64,000 bases of DNA from Porticoccus sp002341315. Its GTDB lineage: Bacteria > Pseudomonadota > Gammaproteobacteria > Pseudomonadales > Porticoccaceae. Under the pieces are notes generated by a model. It searched no databases, had not been told where the DNA came from, and saw nothing but the letters and a program-made list of their open reading frames with translations. Positions 17,839-26,364 of the stretch are shown piece by piece. Location of the stretch: the NCBI RefSeq assembly GCF_047634355.1, contig NZ_JBLIAL010000010.1; one strand, 5' to 3'. The position numbers and the translations under genes are program-made. The stretch's first letter is position 1; every line of letters begins with the position of its first letter.

Positions 17839-19032
17839 TCAGGGCGGGAATTGCAGGAGGCGGTGGACAGATCTGGCGATAATCAGCGCTTCATCGGTAG
17901 CAATCACGCGCACAGTGACCGCGCTGGTTGCGGTTGAGATCACCGCAGCATTGTCGGCATTGGCCTGGGGGGCCAGAGTAATGCCGAGATAGCCGAGTCC
18001 CTCGCAGATACGTGCGCGGATAGCCGGCGCATTCTCGCCGATACCACCGCTGAACACCAGTGTGTCAAGCCCCTCCAGGGCAGCGGTATAGCCGCCGAGC
18101 CACTTTTTGGTCTGATAACAGAACAGTGCCAGCGCCTCCCGTGCCCGGTTGTCGGTATCTTCCATGGCCAGCAGTTTCCGCACATCAGCGCTGGTTTCAG
18201 AGACGCCCAGCAGGCCCGACTCCTGACTGGCGAGCCGTTGGAATTCTGTCGCAGTGATATTCTCCCGTTGCTCAAGATAGCTGGCCACGCCGGGTTCCAG
18301 ATCCCCCGAACGGCTGCTCATGGGCAACCCGGAGGTCGGTGTGAACCCCATGCTGGTATCAATGCTTTTGCCATTGCGGACAGCGGCGAGGCTGGCGCCA
18401 TTGCCGAGGTGGGCAAGAATCACCCGGCCTGCTGTTGCCGCTGGGTCGCCGAGGCTGACCAGTTCTTCCATCAGGTAGTTATAGGACAGGCCGTGAAAAC
18501 CATAGCGTCGCACGCCCAACGCCTCGAAGCGGCGGGGAATGGGCAGCAGTTGTGCCACCCGAGGCATGCTGGTGTGGAACGCCGTATCAAAGCAGGCCAC
18601 CTGTGGCAGGGAGGGAAAACGTTCCTGCAACACCTCGATCAACGCCAGCTCGCGGGGCAGATGTTCTGGTGCGAAGTGACTGATGCCTGCCAGTTCGGCC
18701 AGCAGTGCCGGGGTAATTCGCTCCGGCTCGGTATGAGACAGGCCGTGGACCAGTCGATGGCCGATCGCCTGAACCGATGAAATGCCCCCCGAGGCCTCCA
18801 GCCAGTCCACAAAAGACGCGGCCATCGCCGTGGGGTCGGCAGGTATGTCGATGGTCCTGTCGATGGTTTCGCCGGAAATATCCACCATGATCAATCGGGT
18901 TCCGGGGATACCGATTCGCTCAATCCGGCCATGCAGTACCTGTTGCAATGGCTCTTCAGCCCGGTAATGGGCAAAGCGGATACTGGAAGAGCCCGCATTA
19001 ATGATCAGAATGGTCGGCTTGATTGCATCCAA
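17839..19032 (-). CDS. ackA: Acetate kinase
   Basis: About 397 residues, the normal length. The N-terminal phosphate motif INAGSSSIRF, HRLVHGG-like HRLVHG, the catalytic region FDTAFHTSMP, RRYGFHGLS, HLGNGASLAAV and FSGGIGENAP are all present. It interconverts acetate + ATP and acetyl phosphate + ADP in the cytoplasm. I place the start at TTG 19032, with GGGAG 8 nt upstream, because conserved sequence begins a few residues later; an ATG at 19095 would add 21 unconserved residues and has no ribosome site. It precedes xfp by about 120 bp, and no pta gene is in the window, so phosphoketolase rather than phosphotransacetylase is the local partner. Confidence 0.95.
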   Translation of the reverse strand: MDAIKPTILIINAGSSSIRFAHYRAEEPLQQVLHGRIERIGIPGTRLIMVDISGETIDRTIDIPADPTAMAASFVDWLEASGGISSVQAIGHRLVHGLSHTEPERITPALLAELAGISHFAPEHLPRELALIEVLQERFPSLPQVACFDTAFHTSMPRVAQLLPIPRRFEALGVRRYGFHGLSYNYLMEELVSLGDPAATAGRVILAHLGNGASLAAVRNGKSIDTSMGFTPTSGLPMSSRSGDLEPGVASYLEQRENITATEFQRLASQESGLLGVSETSADVRKLLAMEDTDNRAREALALFCYQTKKWLGGYTAALEGLDTLVFSGGIGENAPAIRARICEGLGYLGITLAPQANADNAAVISTATSAVTVRVIATDEALIIARSVHRLLQFPP

Positions 19033-19343
19033 AAAGCTATCTCCCGGTGTTGAATCTGAGGGTCGTGTCGTCGTCCCGATTAACCGGCCTGGCATATGGA
19101 TGTGTCAAGTTGAGTCAGTCCGGTTAATGCTATTACCCAACAAAAAAACGTATCTCTGCCATTTAAGAAGATCACGAATTTTCCTTAAGACAGTCACGAG
19201 TTTTCCGTTCCATGACTTTTGTGGCAGGGAGCGGTACGGGTTTTTCGAGCGCCGCTTCCTCTTTCTCCCTCCTCTTTCTCCTTCCACTTTCGCCTAATTG
19301 TTGCAGATACACCATGGGGGCTATCTTTCAAATAGAATAGGGA
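19033..19343. other. Intergenic region between divergent ackA and the CBS/DUF294 gene
   Basis: No gene is supported here. It contains a pyrimidine-rich strand at about 19247-19290 and AT-rich stretches that could hold the ackA promoter. The ordered repeat array starts at its right end. Confidence 0.5.
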
Positions 19344-19458
19344 CTTTCAGTTAGCGTAATGGCTTTCAGTTAGCGTAATGGCTTTCAGTTAGCGTAATGG
19401 CTTTCAGTTAGCGTAACGGCCTTAAGTTTAGCGTAAGGCTTTCGGCTAGAGTTACGGG
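19344..19458 (+). repeat. 19-bp tandem repeat array (about six units)
   Basis: Three identical copies of CTTTCAGTTAGCGTAATGG (19344-19362, 19363-19381, 19382-19400), a fourth with one change (19401-19419), and two degenerate units (19420-19438 and 19439-19458). Each core TTAGCGTAA is nearly self-complementary. The array ends about 20 bp before the CBS/DUF294 gene and lies in its leader or promoter. The unit is not a multiple of three and there are no unique spacers, so it is neither coding nor CRISPR. Confidence 0.95.
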
Positions 19459-19480
19459 TAATTGTGTTGAGGCAGGTTTT

Positions 19481-21337
19481 ATGACCGTCAGTGTTGAAGT
19501 GGCTGCAATCAGAGAATTTCTTGCCGGGTGCCCACCCTTTGATGAGCTCCCCGCAGAGATGCTCGGGCGCGCCGCCAGCAAAGTGCAGATTGCCTATTAT
19601 CGTGCCGGTGATCCCGGCGCGGTCCTCGACTATTCCAGCCCGCGCCTGTATGTGGTTCGCACGGGTGCGTTTGAGGTGCGTGACAGCGAGGGGCAGTTGC
19701 TCGATCGGGTGGAACCCGGCGGTTACTTTGGTTACCCGTCGTTGCTGACCGGCGACGCTATCACCAACCAGCTGACAGTGATTGAGGATGGACTGGTCTA
19801 CCAGCTCGACGGGGACCTGTTTCAGGCGTTGCGCTCTGCCAGTCGACCCTTCGATCGTTTCTTCAATCGCGCGCATGCCAACCGTTTGCGCCATGCCGTG
19901 CGGTTTCGCGAACAGAGTTATCAACTTACCCGTCGGGTTGGCGACATTTGTTCACGCCAGCCGGTGGTCGCGTTAGCCGGTCAGACTGTGGCCGAGGTGG
20001 CGAAATTGATGACAGCTGAGCGGGTATCATCGGTGATCGTAATAGATGACAGAGACCGGTTGTATGGTCTGGTGACCGATCGCGATTTGCGTATTCGTGT
20101 GGTTGCCGAAGGTCGCAGTGCGGACACCCCCCTGGCCGACATCATGACCACGGACCTGGTCAGTGTCTCAGCGGAGAGCCTGGTCTTTGAAGCCACACTG
20201 TTGATGACCGAGCACAACATTCACCACTTGCCAGTACTTCGCGACGGCAGTCCCGTCGGGATGGTGACCACCACCGATCTAATCAAGGCACAGAAAGCGG
20301 ACCCCGTTCTTTTGATTGGTGAAATCGGCCATCAGGAGACGGTGGCCGGTTTGCAACGGGTGTCGCGTGATATTCCGGAATTGCTGGGTAGCCTGATCCG
20401 GGCTGGTGCCAGTGCTGACCAGGTTGGCCGTTTGCTGACCACTGTGACCGATGCCTTGACCCGGCAACTGATCCATCAGGCAATGGGCAAGCTGGGTGCT
20501 GCGCCGACGGCCTTTGCCTGGTTGGCCTTCGGTTCACAGGGCCGGCAGGATCAGGCCGCGATTTCCGATCAGGACAACGGCCTGTTACTCAGTGACGGAG
20601 CGACCGGGGAGGACGACAGTTACTTTAAAGCACTGGCGACTTATGTGAACGACGGTCTGGATCGCTGCGGTTACAAGTACTGTCCCGGGGAAGTGATGGC
20701 TACTACCGATCGCTGGCGACAACCCCTGGCTGGTTGGAAGAAACAGTTTCTCGGCTGGATTAATCAGCCGTCTACAAAAGCACTGATGCACGCCAGTATT
20801 TTCTTTGACATGCGCTGTGTTTTTGGTGACAGGGTCCTGTTTTCGGACCTCCAACAGACGGTGTGTAGCGCCGCCAGGGGAAACGAAATTTTTCTGGCCA
20901 ACCTCACTGCCAACGCCCTGAAACTGACCCCCCCGATGGGTTTTTTCAAACATTTTGTGCTGGAGCACAGCGGTGAGCACAAACACGCGTTTGACATGAA
21001 GTTGCGAGGCATCATGCCGATCAATGATATCGCCCGAATTCATGCGCTCGCCACGGGCTCCACTGAAATACATACACTGGCCCGTTTGCGTGAAGCGGCC
21101 AGCAACCGACAGATCACCCTGAAAGATGCCCGCAACCTGATCGATGCCCACGAGTTTATTTCCCGATTGCGACTGGAACACCAGGGGGCGATGTTGAAGG
21201 CGGGCAGCAAGCCGGACAATTATCTCGATCCGAAAACACTATCGTCTCTGTCCCGTCACCAGTTGAGGGATGCGTTCGCAGTTGTTACCAGCGCCCAGGC
21301 CGCGCTGCGAGTCAAGTTTACCCGCGGATTGATGTAA
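19481..21337 (+). CDS. cNMP-binding / CBS-pair / DUF294 nucleotidyltransferase-like signalling protein
   Basis: 618 residues. It has a cyclic-nucleotide-binding-like domain (about 1-145), a CBS pair (about 155-275, with VSSVIVIDDRDRLYGLVTDRDLR and MTEHNIHHLPVLRDG), and a DUF294 nucleotidyltransferase domain with the GS-x-GR-x11-D-x-D pattern in GSQGRQDQAAISDQDN (about 348-363), then the DUF294 C-terminal domain. It is cytoplasmic. In Pseudomonas and Vibrio relatives a gene of this type lies with an exonuclease gene beside the acetate symporter and acs, as here, so a role in acetate or adenylate sensing is plausible but unproven. Its stop overlaps the exonuclease start (TAATG). A 19-bp repeat array lies immediately upstream. 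Confidence 0.87.
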   Translation: MTVSVEVAAIREFLAGCPPFDELPAEMLGRAASKVQIAYYRAGDPGAVLDYSSPRLYVVRTGAFEVRDSEGQLLDRVEPGGYFGYPSLLTGDAITNQLTVIEDGLVYQLDGDLFQALRSASRPFDRFFNRAHANRLRHAVRFREQSYQLTRRVGDICSRQPVVALAGQTVAEVAKLMTAERVSSVIVIDDRDRLYGLVTDRDLRIRVVAEGRSADTPLADIMTTDLVSVSAESLVFEATLLMTEHNIHHLPVLRDGSPVGMVTTTDLIKAQKADPVLLIGEIGHQETVAGLQRVSRDIPELLGSLIRAGASADQVGRLLTTVTDALTRQLIHQAMGKLGAAPTAFAWLAFGSQGRQDQAAISDQDNGLLLSDGATGEDDSYFKALATYVNDGLDRCGYKYCPGEVMATTDRWRQPLAGWKKQFLGWINQPSTKALMHASIFFDMRCVFGDRVLFSDLQQTVCSAARGNEIFLANLTANALKLTPPMGFFKHFVLEHSGEHKHAFDMKLRGIMPINDIARIHALATGSTEIHTLARLREAASNRQITLKDARNLIDAHEFISRLRLEHQGAMLKAGSKPDNYLDPKTLSSLSRHQLRDAFAVVTSAQAALRVKFTRGLM

Positions 21338-22020
21338 TGTTGGCCGGTTGGACTTACCAGCTGAAGCAAAAGCGCTATCTGGCCCGGTGTCAGCATGGCC
21401 GGATGCGGGAATACCTGCGGGCTGCTGCCCCGTCCAGAAAAGCGGATTTCAGAAAGAGCTGTTATCTGGCGGTGGATCTCGAGATGACCGGGATGGAGGT
21501 CGACTCAGATCATATCCTGAGCATCGGTTTCGTACCGATAGACAATATGAGGGTCATGCTGGCCGGTGCCCGGCACATTCTGGTACGCAGTTCCCTCGGC
21601 GTTGGTCAGAGTGCCGTGATCCACGGTATTCACGACAGGGATATGGTCGGTGCCAGCTCCCTGTCCGAGGCCATGGATTGTCTGCTGGAGGCGCTGCAGG
21701 GCAGGGTGCTGTTGCTCCACTACGCGGCCCTCGATCTGGCTTTTTTACAGGAGGCCAGCCAGCGTCTTTACGGCGTGCCACTGCTGGCGATGGTGGTGGA
21801 TACTCTGGTGCTCGAAAATCAGCGACTGCAACGCAACAGTACCGGTCAACATGGGCAGGGTCTGCGGTTGTCGGATTGTCGCCGCCGCTACAACCTGCCC
21901 GATTATCATGCCCATAATGCGCTGGTGGACGCCGTCGCAACAGCAGAGCTGTTTCTTGCGCAAGTCGCTCACCGGTTCGGACGTGAGCACGCATCGCTGG
22001 CCCGGATAGTGTCCGGTTAA
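21337..22020 (+). CDS. DEDD-family 3'-5' exonuclease (DnaQ-like)
   Basis: 227 residues. The exonuclease motifs are visible: DLEMTGME (Exo I, D-x-E) near residue 49, a middle LLLHYAALDLAFL (Exo II), and HNALVDAVATAELF (Exo III, with H and D) near residue 190. It resembles the epsilon subunit of DNA polymerase III but belongs to the group encoded next to DUF294 proteins near acetate genes, not to the replicative DnaQ. The ATG overlaps the upstream stop codon, so translation is coupled. The real substrate is unknown. Confidence 0.85.
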   Translation: MLAGWTYQLKQKRYLARCQHGRMREYLRAAAPSRKADFRKSCYLAVDLEMTGMEVDSDHILSIGFVPIDNMRVMLAGARHILVRSSLGVGQSAVIHGIHDRDMVGASSLSEAMDCLLEALQGRVLLLHYAALDLAFLQEASQRLYGVPLLAMVVDTLVLENQRLQRNSTGQHGQGLRLSDCRRRYNLPDYHAHNALVDAVATAELFLAQVAHRFGREHASLARIVSG

Positions 22021-22156
22021 GATGTATCCGGGCTTGTCGGATAGAGCTTTGCCCAGGAAAAATCCCTGTGACCTGTTATGCAAAGGTCGAATAGATGCTA
22101 GGCTTCATCTCCTTTAATCTGGACCCCATAGAACTGATAACGAGAGGGAGGATTTC

Positions 22157-24094
22157 ATGTCCGCAACCAATGTTCGTCCCGTCCCCGACGACTTCGCCAC
22201 CCAGGCGCATATCGATGCTGAAACCTACGAGCGCATGTATCGCCATTCCATTGAGCACCCGGATGAATTCTGGGCCAAGGAAGCCGAACTGTTTCTCGAT
22301 TGGGAAACACGCTGGAATGAGGTATGTGATTACGATTTCAACACCGGTGAAGCCAGCTGGTTTTCCGGTGGCAAACTGAATGTGACGGTCAACTGTATTG
22401 ATCGTCATCTGGCGGAGCGCGGCGACAAGGTTGCACTGATCTGGGAGGGCGATCACCCGCTGGAAAGTACCGAAATCACCTATAACGAGCTCAGTGAACA
22501 GGTCAATAAACTGGCCAATGTGCTGAAATCCCGGGGTGTAAAAAAGGGTGATCGAGTCTGTATTTACATGCCGATGATTCCCGAGGCGGCCTATGCGATG
22601 CTGGCCTGTGCCCGCATTGGCGCGGTTCACTCTGTGGTATTCGGCGGATTTTCTCCCGATGCCCTGAAAGACCGGATACTCGACTCGGATTGTCAGGTGC
22701 TGATCACAGCGGATGAAGGACTGCGCGGCGGCAAGAAAATTCCATTGAAAGCCAATGCCGATCAGGCTTTGCGGAGTTGCCCCAATGTACATACCTGCCT
22801 GGTGGTGGAGCGAACCCGTTCTCTGGTGGAGTGGGACGATAATCGCGATATCTGGTATCACGAAGAAATGATGGAGGCGAATGAGTACTGTGCGCCGGAA
22901 CTGATGGATGCAGAGGATCCACTTTTCATCCTCTACACTTCCGGTTCCACCGGGATGCCAAAGGGCGTGATGCACACCACCGCCGGTTATTTATTGCAAT
23001 GTGCCATGACCCACAAATATGTATTCGATCACAAGGAAGATGACATTTACTGGTGTACTGCCGATGTGGGCTGGATTACTGGCCACAGTTATATTGTGTA
23101 CGGTCCACTCTGCAATGGCGGGACTTCGCTGTTGTTTGAAGGCGTTCCCACTTATCCCAATGCTTCCCGTTTCTGGCAGGTGGTCGAGAAGCACCGCGTC
23201 ACTATCTTTTACACTGCACCCACGGCCATTCGTGCGCTGATGGGGGCCGGTGATGATTATGTCAAAAAAGCCGACCTCAGTTCCCTGCGATTGCTGGGTA
23301 CGGTGGGTGAGCCGATCAATCCTGAGGCCTGGGAGTGGTATTACCGGGTTGTTGGTGATGGTCGTTGCCCGATTGTCGATACCTGGTGGCAGACAGAGAC
23401 CGGTGCCCATATGCTGACTCCTCTGCCGGGTGCCACGCTGATGAAGCCCGGTTGTGCGACCGTTCCCTTCTTTGGCGTACAACCTGTGCTGTTGGATGCC
23501 GAGGGGCATGAAATCGAGGGTCCCGGTGAAGGTGTTCTGGCTATCAAGGCATCCTGGCCAGCCCAGATTCGCGGTGTATACGGTGACATGGAACGATTCC
23601 GGGAAACCTATTTTGCTCCCTATAAAGGTTACTACTTTACCGGTGATGGTGGTCGACGGGATGCCGATGGCCACTATTGGATTACCGGTCGGGTGGACGA
23701 TGTACTGAATGTTTCCGGGCATCGCATGGGGACTGCGGAGGTGGAAAGTGCTCTGGTGTTGCATGCCAATGTGGCCGAGGCTGCGGTGGTCGGTTACCCG
23801 CACGATATCAAGGGACAGGGTATTTATGCCTATGTCACGCTGATGAGTGGTGCAGAGCCATCAGATGACTTGCGCAAGGAGCTGGTGGCGCTTTGTGTGA
23901 AGGAAATTGGTGCGATTGCCAAGCCGGATGTGATTCATTGGGCTCCGGGGCTGCCGAAGACCCGGTCGGGAAAAATCATGCGCCGTATTTTACGCAAAAT
24001 TGCCGCCAATGAACTGGAGAACCTGGGGGATACTTCAACCCTGGCAGATCCCGCTGTGGTGGACCAGTTGATTGAGCATCGGACCAATACCTGA
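22157..24094 (+). CDS. acs: Acetyl-CoA synthetase (AMP-forming)
   Basis: 645 residues, full length. The adenylate-forming P-loop YTSGSTGMPKG is near residue 260, the motif DTWWQTETGAHM near 411, and the C-terminal PKTRSGKIMRR near 605 contains the lysine that is acetylated in Acs homologues to switch the enzyme off. It makes acetyl-CoA from acetate, ATP and CoA with release of AMP and PPi. GGAGG lies 6-7 nt before ATG 22157. Acs is the classic target of CrbS/CrbR, and the 136-bp upstream gap contains sequences loosely like the repeated motif near the porin (GTCGGATAG, GGTCGAATAG). Confidence 0.98.
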   Translation: MSATNVRPVPDDFATQAHIDAETYERMYRHSIEHPDEFWAKEAELFLDWETRWNEVCDYDFNTGEASWFSGGKLNVTVNCIDRHLAERGDKVALIWEGDHPLESTEITYNELSEQVNKLANVLKSRGVKKGDRVCIYMPMIPEAAYAMLACARIGAVHSVVFGGFSPDALKDRILDSDCQVLITADEGLRGGKKIPLKANADQALRSCPNVHTCLVVERTRSLVEWDDNRDIWYHEEMMEANEYCAPELMDAEDPLFILYTSGSTGMPKGVMHTTAGYLLQCAMTHKYVFDHKEDDIYWCTADVGWITGHSYIVYGPLCNGGTSLLFEGVPTYPNASRFWQVVEKHRVTIFYTAPTAIRALMGAGDDYVKKADLSSLRLLGTVGEPINPEAWEWYYRVVGDGRCPIVDTWWQTETGAHMLTPLPGATLMKPGCATVPFFGVQPVLLDAEGHEIEGPGEGVLAIKASWPAQIRGVYGDMERFRETYFAPYKGYYFTGDGGRRDADGHYWITGRVDDVLNVSGHRMGTAEVESALVLHANVAEAAVVGYPHDIKGQGIYAYVTLMSGAEPSDDLRKELVALCVKEIGAIAKPDVIHWAPGLPKTRSGKIMRRILRKIAANELENLGDTSTLADPAVVDQLIEHRTNT

Positions 24095-24102
24095 GGCTCT
24101 GA

Positions 24103-24131
24103 CAACACAGCCCGTCAGGCGGGCTGTGTTG
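24103..24131 (+). terminator. Strong hairpin after acs, without a U-tract
   Basis: A perfect 12-bp stem CAACACAGCCCG / CGGGCTGTGTTG with a 5-nt loop, 8 bp after the acs stop. No run of T follows on either strand, so it may protect the 3' end or work with Rho instead of being an ordinary intrinsic terminator. Confidence 0.6.
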
Positions 24132-24265
24132 CCACCCTGTATTGTGTCGATTCTGTCGATAATAGGTCCTGCCGATATCAGTCTGAAGCAATTACCGCCA
24201 GCAGATGATTGCCGTGATACATTTCCCTTGTCATTATTCCGTCAGCAACAGAGTAGAGTAGAGAA

Positions 24266-24808
24266 ATGAAAATCCATCTGGTTGATTATCAGGATGGGCT
24301 CGATGCCCGTTATGGCAATTCGCCCTCACCATTTGGTTCGCTTTGGCTGGTCTGGACAGAGTCCGGTATTGAGCAGCTGGTGTTTCAGGATCGCGGTGAA
24401 ACCGATCCTTTTCGGGTTTTTCCCCGGCTGGATAAAGCCAGGTGTTTCAATCGTGATGATGCGGGTGCGGCAACCTTCGTACAAACCCTGTTTTCCAGGC
24501 CCGCCCGGGAAAACCCGCAGGAAAGCAGCTTGACACTGAGTGCGCAGGGTACGGTATTTCAGCGACGGGTCTGGCAGGCATTATTGTCGATCCCCTTTGC
24601 CAGGGTGACCACCTATCAGCAGGTGGCCAGTGCCATTGACCAGCCCAAAGCGGTGCGCGCCGTGGCCAGCGCAATTGGTGCCAACCCGGTGGCCTGGTTG
24701 CTTCCCTGCCATCGGGTGATACGCAGCAACGGCGAGCTGGGGGGCTATCGCTGGGGGCTGCCCCGGAAACAACAGATGCTGGATTGGGAACGGTCTGTAT
24801 CGGCATGA
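24266..24808 (+). CDS. ogt: Methylated-DNA-protein cysteine methyltransferase
   Basis: 180 residues. The C-terminal half carries the active site PCHRVI (Cys acceptor), preceded by VASAIGANPVAWLL and followed by GELGGYRWGL, the hallmark of Ogt/MGMT. It repairs O6-methylguanine by transferring the methyl group irreversibly to the Cys. The N-terminal part is poorly conserved, as is usual. It is a single-gene unit ending at a bidirectional terminator shared with ppa. Confidence 0.93.
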   Translation: MKIHLVDYQDGLDARYGNSPSPFGSLWLVWTESGIEQLVFQDRGETDPFRVFPRLDKARCFNRDDAGAATFVQTLFSRPARENPQESSLTLSAQGTVFQRRVWQALLSIPFARVTTYQQVASAIDQPKAVRAVASAIGANPVAWLLPCHRVIRSNGELGGYRWGLPRKQQMLDWERSVSA

Positions 24809-24811
24809 CAT

Positions 24812-24842
24812 AAAAAACCCGGCGGTTAATGCCGGGTTTTTT
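24812..24842. terminator. Bidirectional rho-independent terminator between ogt and ppa
   Basis: A perfect 12-bp stem AAAAAACCCGGC / GCCGGGTTTTTT with a 7-nt loop. Because it has A and T tracts on both sides it works for the plus-strand ogt and the minus-strand ppa. Confidence 0.95.
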
Positions 24843-24867
24843 CGTCTGTGAGCGCCTGCTCGTATTT

Positions 24868-25404
24868 TCAGTCTTGCTCTTGCAGATAGCGATCGCGCGA
24901 AGCGGTAATTTCCCTGCGGGCGGCTTCTGCATTGTCCCAACCTTCAACTTTCACCCACTTGCCGGCTTCGAGTGTCTTGTAATTTTCAAAGTAGTGTTTG
25001 ATCTGTTTGATCAGCAGCTCCGGCAGGTCGGCAATTTCCTGCACGTGGTCATACAGCTTGGTGAGCTTGGTATGGGGTACCGCCAGTAGTTTGGCATCCA
25101 CACCGGACTCATCGGTCATGTTCAACACGCCGATGACCCGGCTGCGGATCACTGAGCCGGGCATGACCGGGTAGGGTGTTACCACCAGTACATCCAGGGG
25201 ATCGCCGTCTTCTGACAGAGTCTGCGGGATATAGCCGTAATTGGCGGGATAAAACATGGGTGTTGCGACAAAGCGGTCAACAAAAATTGCATCGCTGTCC
25301 TTGTCGATTTCATATTTGATGGGGTCGTGGTTGGCGGGGATTTCAATGACCACGTTGATATCGTGCGGCAGGTCGTTGCCAGCGGGAATCTTGTTGTAGC
25401 TCAT
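24868..25404 (-). CDS. ppa: Inorganic pyrophosphatase (family I)
   Basis: 178 residues, as in Escherichia coli Ppa. Conserved parts include KYEIDKDSDAIFVDRF, GYIPQTLSEDGDPLDVLVVT (metal-binding Asp residues of the DxDPxD type) and KHYFENYK near the C-terminus. It hydrolyses PPi, including that released by acetyl-CoA synthetase encoded 770 bp away. About 110-125 bp upstream is ACCTTGGTCTATAC, like the motif before the porin gene. The gene ends at the shared terminator. Confidence 0.97.
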   Translation of the reverse strand: MSYNKIPAGNDLPHDINVVIEIPANHDPIKYEIDKDSDAIFVDRFVATPMFYPANYGYIPQTLSEDGDPLDVLVVTPYPVMPGSVIRSRVIGVLNMTDESGVDAKLLAVPHTKLTKLYDHVQEIADLPELLIKQIKHYFENYKTLEAGKWVKVEGWDNAEAARREITASRDRYLQEQD

Positions 25405-25581
25405 GTCTCGTCTTCTTCTCTCTTGAGGTTAGGGAAGCGGAAATGCACAGGTCCACCCGGCGGGTTTCCAGAGTGGCGGAATTATACTGGCCAGCATGGG
25501 CTATTGCCAGTGACACCTTGGTCTATACTCCCGGTTCCAAGGCCGCGTTTGCCGGTGTTGGCCGAGAATATTCAGTTCAGG

Positions 25582-26259
25582 TTACGACGATGATTGTCGG
25601 GCAACGATGGGCTCTATGATCAGCTCGACACGGCGATTTTCAGCGCGGCCCGAGGGAATACTGTTGTCGGCGATTGGACGGTTCTGGCCAAAGTACTGAA
25701 TCACCAACCTGGTGGGTGTGATACCGCGCTGGGAAAGATATTCGCCAATGGCGAGGGCACGCTGTTCGGAGAGTTCCTGATTATAGCCAGTCTCTCCCTG
25801 ATTGTCGGTGTGACCGGCCACAGTAATCATTGTGTTGTCATACTCTGCCAATACCCCGGTAATGGCTGTCAGGGCCGATTGAGCACCTTTGTTAATGGCC
25901 GTGCTGTTGACATCAAAGATGGTTGCCCCAGGGATAATCATGGTGATTTTACCGTTCTGTAGGCTGAGGTCGATACCCTGATTCCTGAGCTTCTGCTGGA
26001 GGTTGGCATACTGGACATCCATGTAATAACCCACCTGTTCCGGGGGCAGTGGGTTGATTTTGCCACTGTCGCTCAGCGTTGCCTTACGGTTTACCGGACT
26101 GCTTTTTGTGCTATCTGAAAGGCTGGTGATTCTGGCCGGCTCTGACTGTTCAGTCAGGGGATTCCAAAGACTACAGCCACCGCCTGCCAATGTGATTATC
26201 GCGACGAACAGGCAATTCAGTGGTGTCTTGGGGCAACTTGGCACAGGCATTTTTTTCAA
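25582..26259 (-). CDS. OmpA-family peptidoglycan-binding lipoprotein
   Basis: About 225 residues. A lipoprotein signal ends at the lipobox LAGGGC, and a C-terminal OmpA domain (about 115-215) contains GHTDNQGETGYNQELSEQRALAIGEYL and the terminal NRRVELIIEP. The OmpA domain binds diaminopimelate in peptidoglycan, so the protein ties the outer membrane to the wall. I place the start at TTG 26259 (MKKMPVPSCPK), which has GGAG upstream; ATG 26250 is the alternative. A YiaD/OmpA-type role is likely, and no specific partner is encoded nearby. Confidence 0.87.
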   Translation of the reverse strand: MKKMPVPSCPKTPLNCLFVAIITLAGGGCSLWNPLTEQSEPARITSLSDSTKSSPVNRKATLSDSGKINPLPPEQVGYYMDVQYANLQQKLRNQGIDLSLQNGKITMIIPGATIFDVNSTAINKGAQSALTAITGVLAEYDNTMITVAGHTDNQGETGYNQELSEQRALAIGEYLSQRGITPTRLVIQYFGQNRPIADNSIPSGRAENRRVELIIEPIVARQSSS

Positions 26260-26364
26260 GCAGTCAATTCTCCGGTGGTTGATACAGGAACGACCCGGAC
26301 AGGGTTGAGGCGGGCTGGCCACTCCCTCCGGGGGGCAATAGTTTAGCTGTGCTGAGCTGGTTGG

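Noticed and set aside
19344..19458. Tandem repeats considered as a CRISPR array
   Set aside because: Units abut without unique spacers and no cas genes are present.
22991..23803. Long open frame opposite acs
   Set aside because: Shadow of acs with no homology features.
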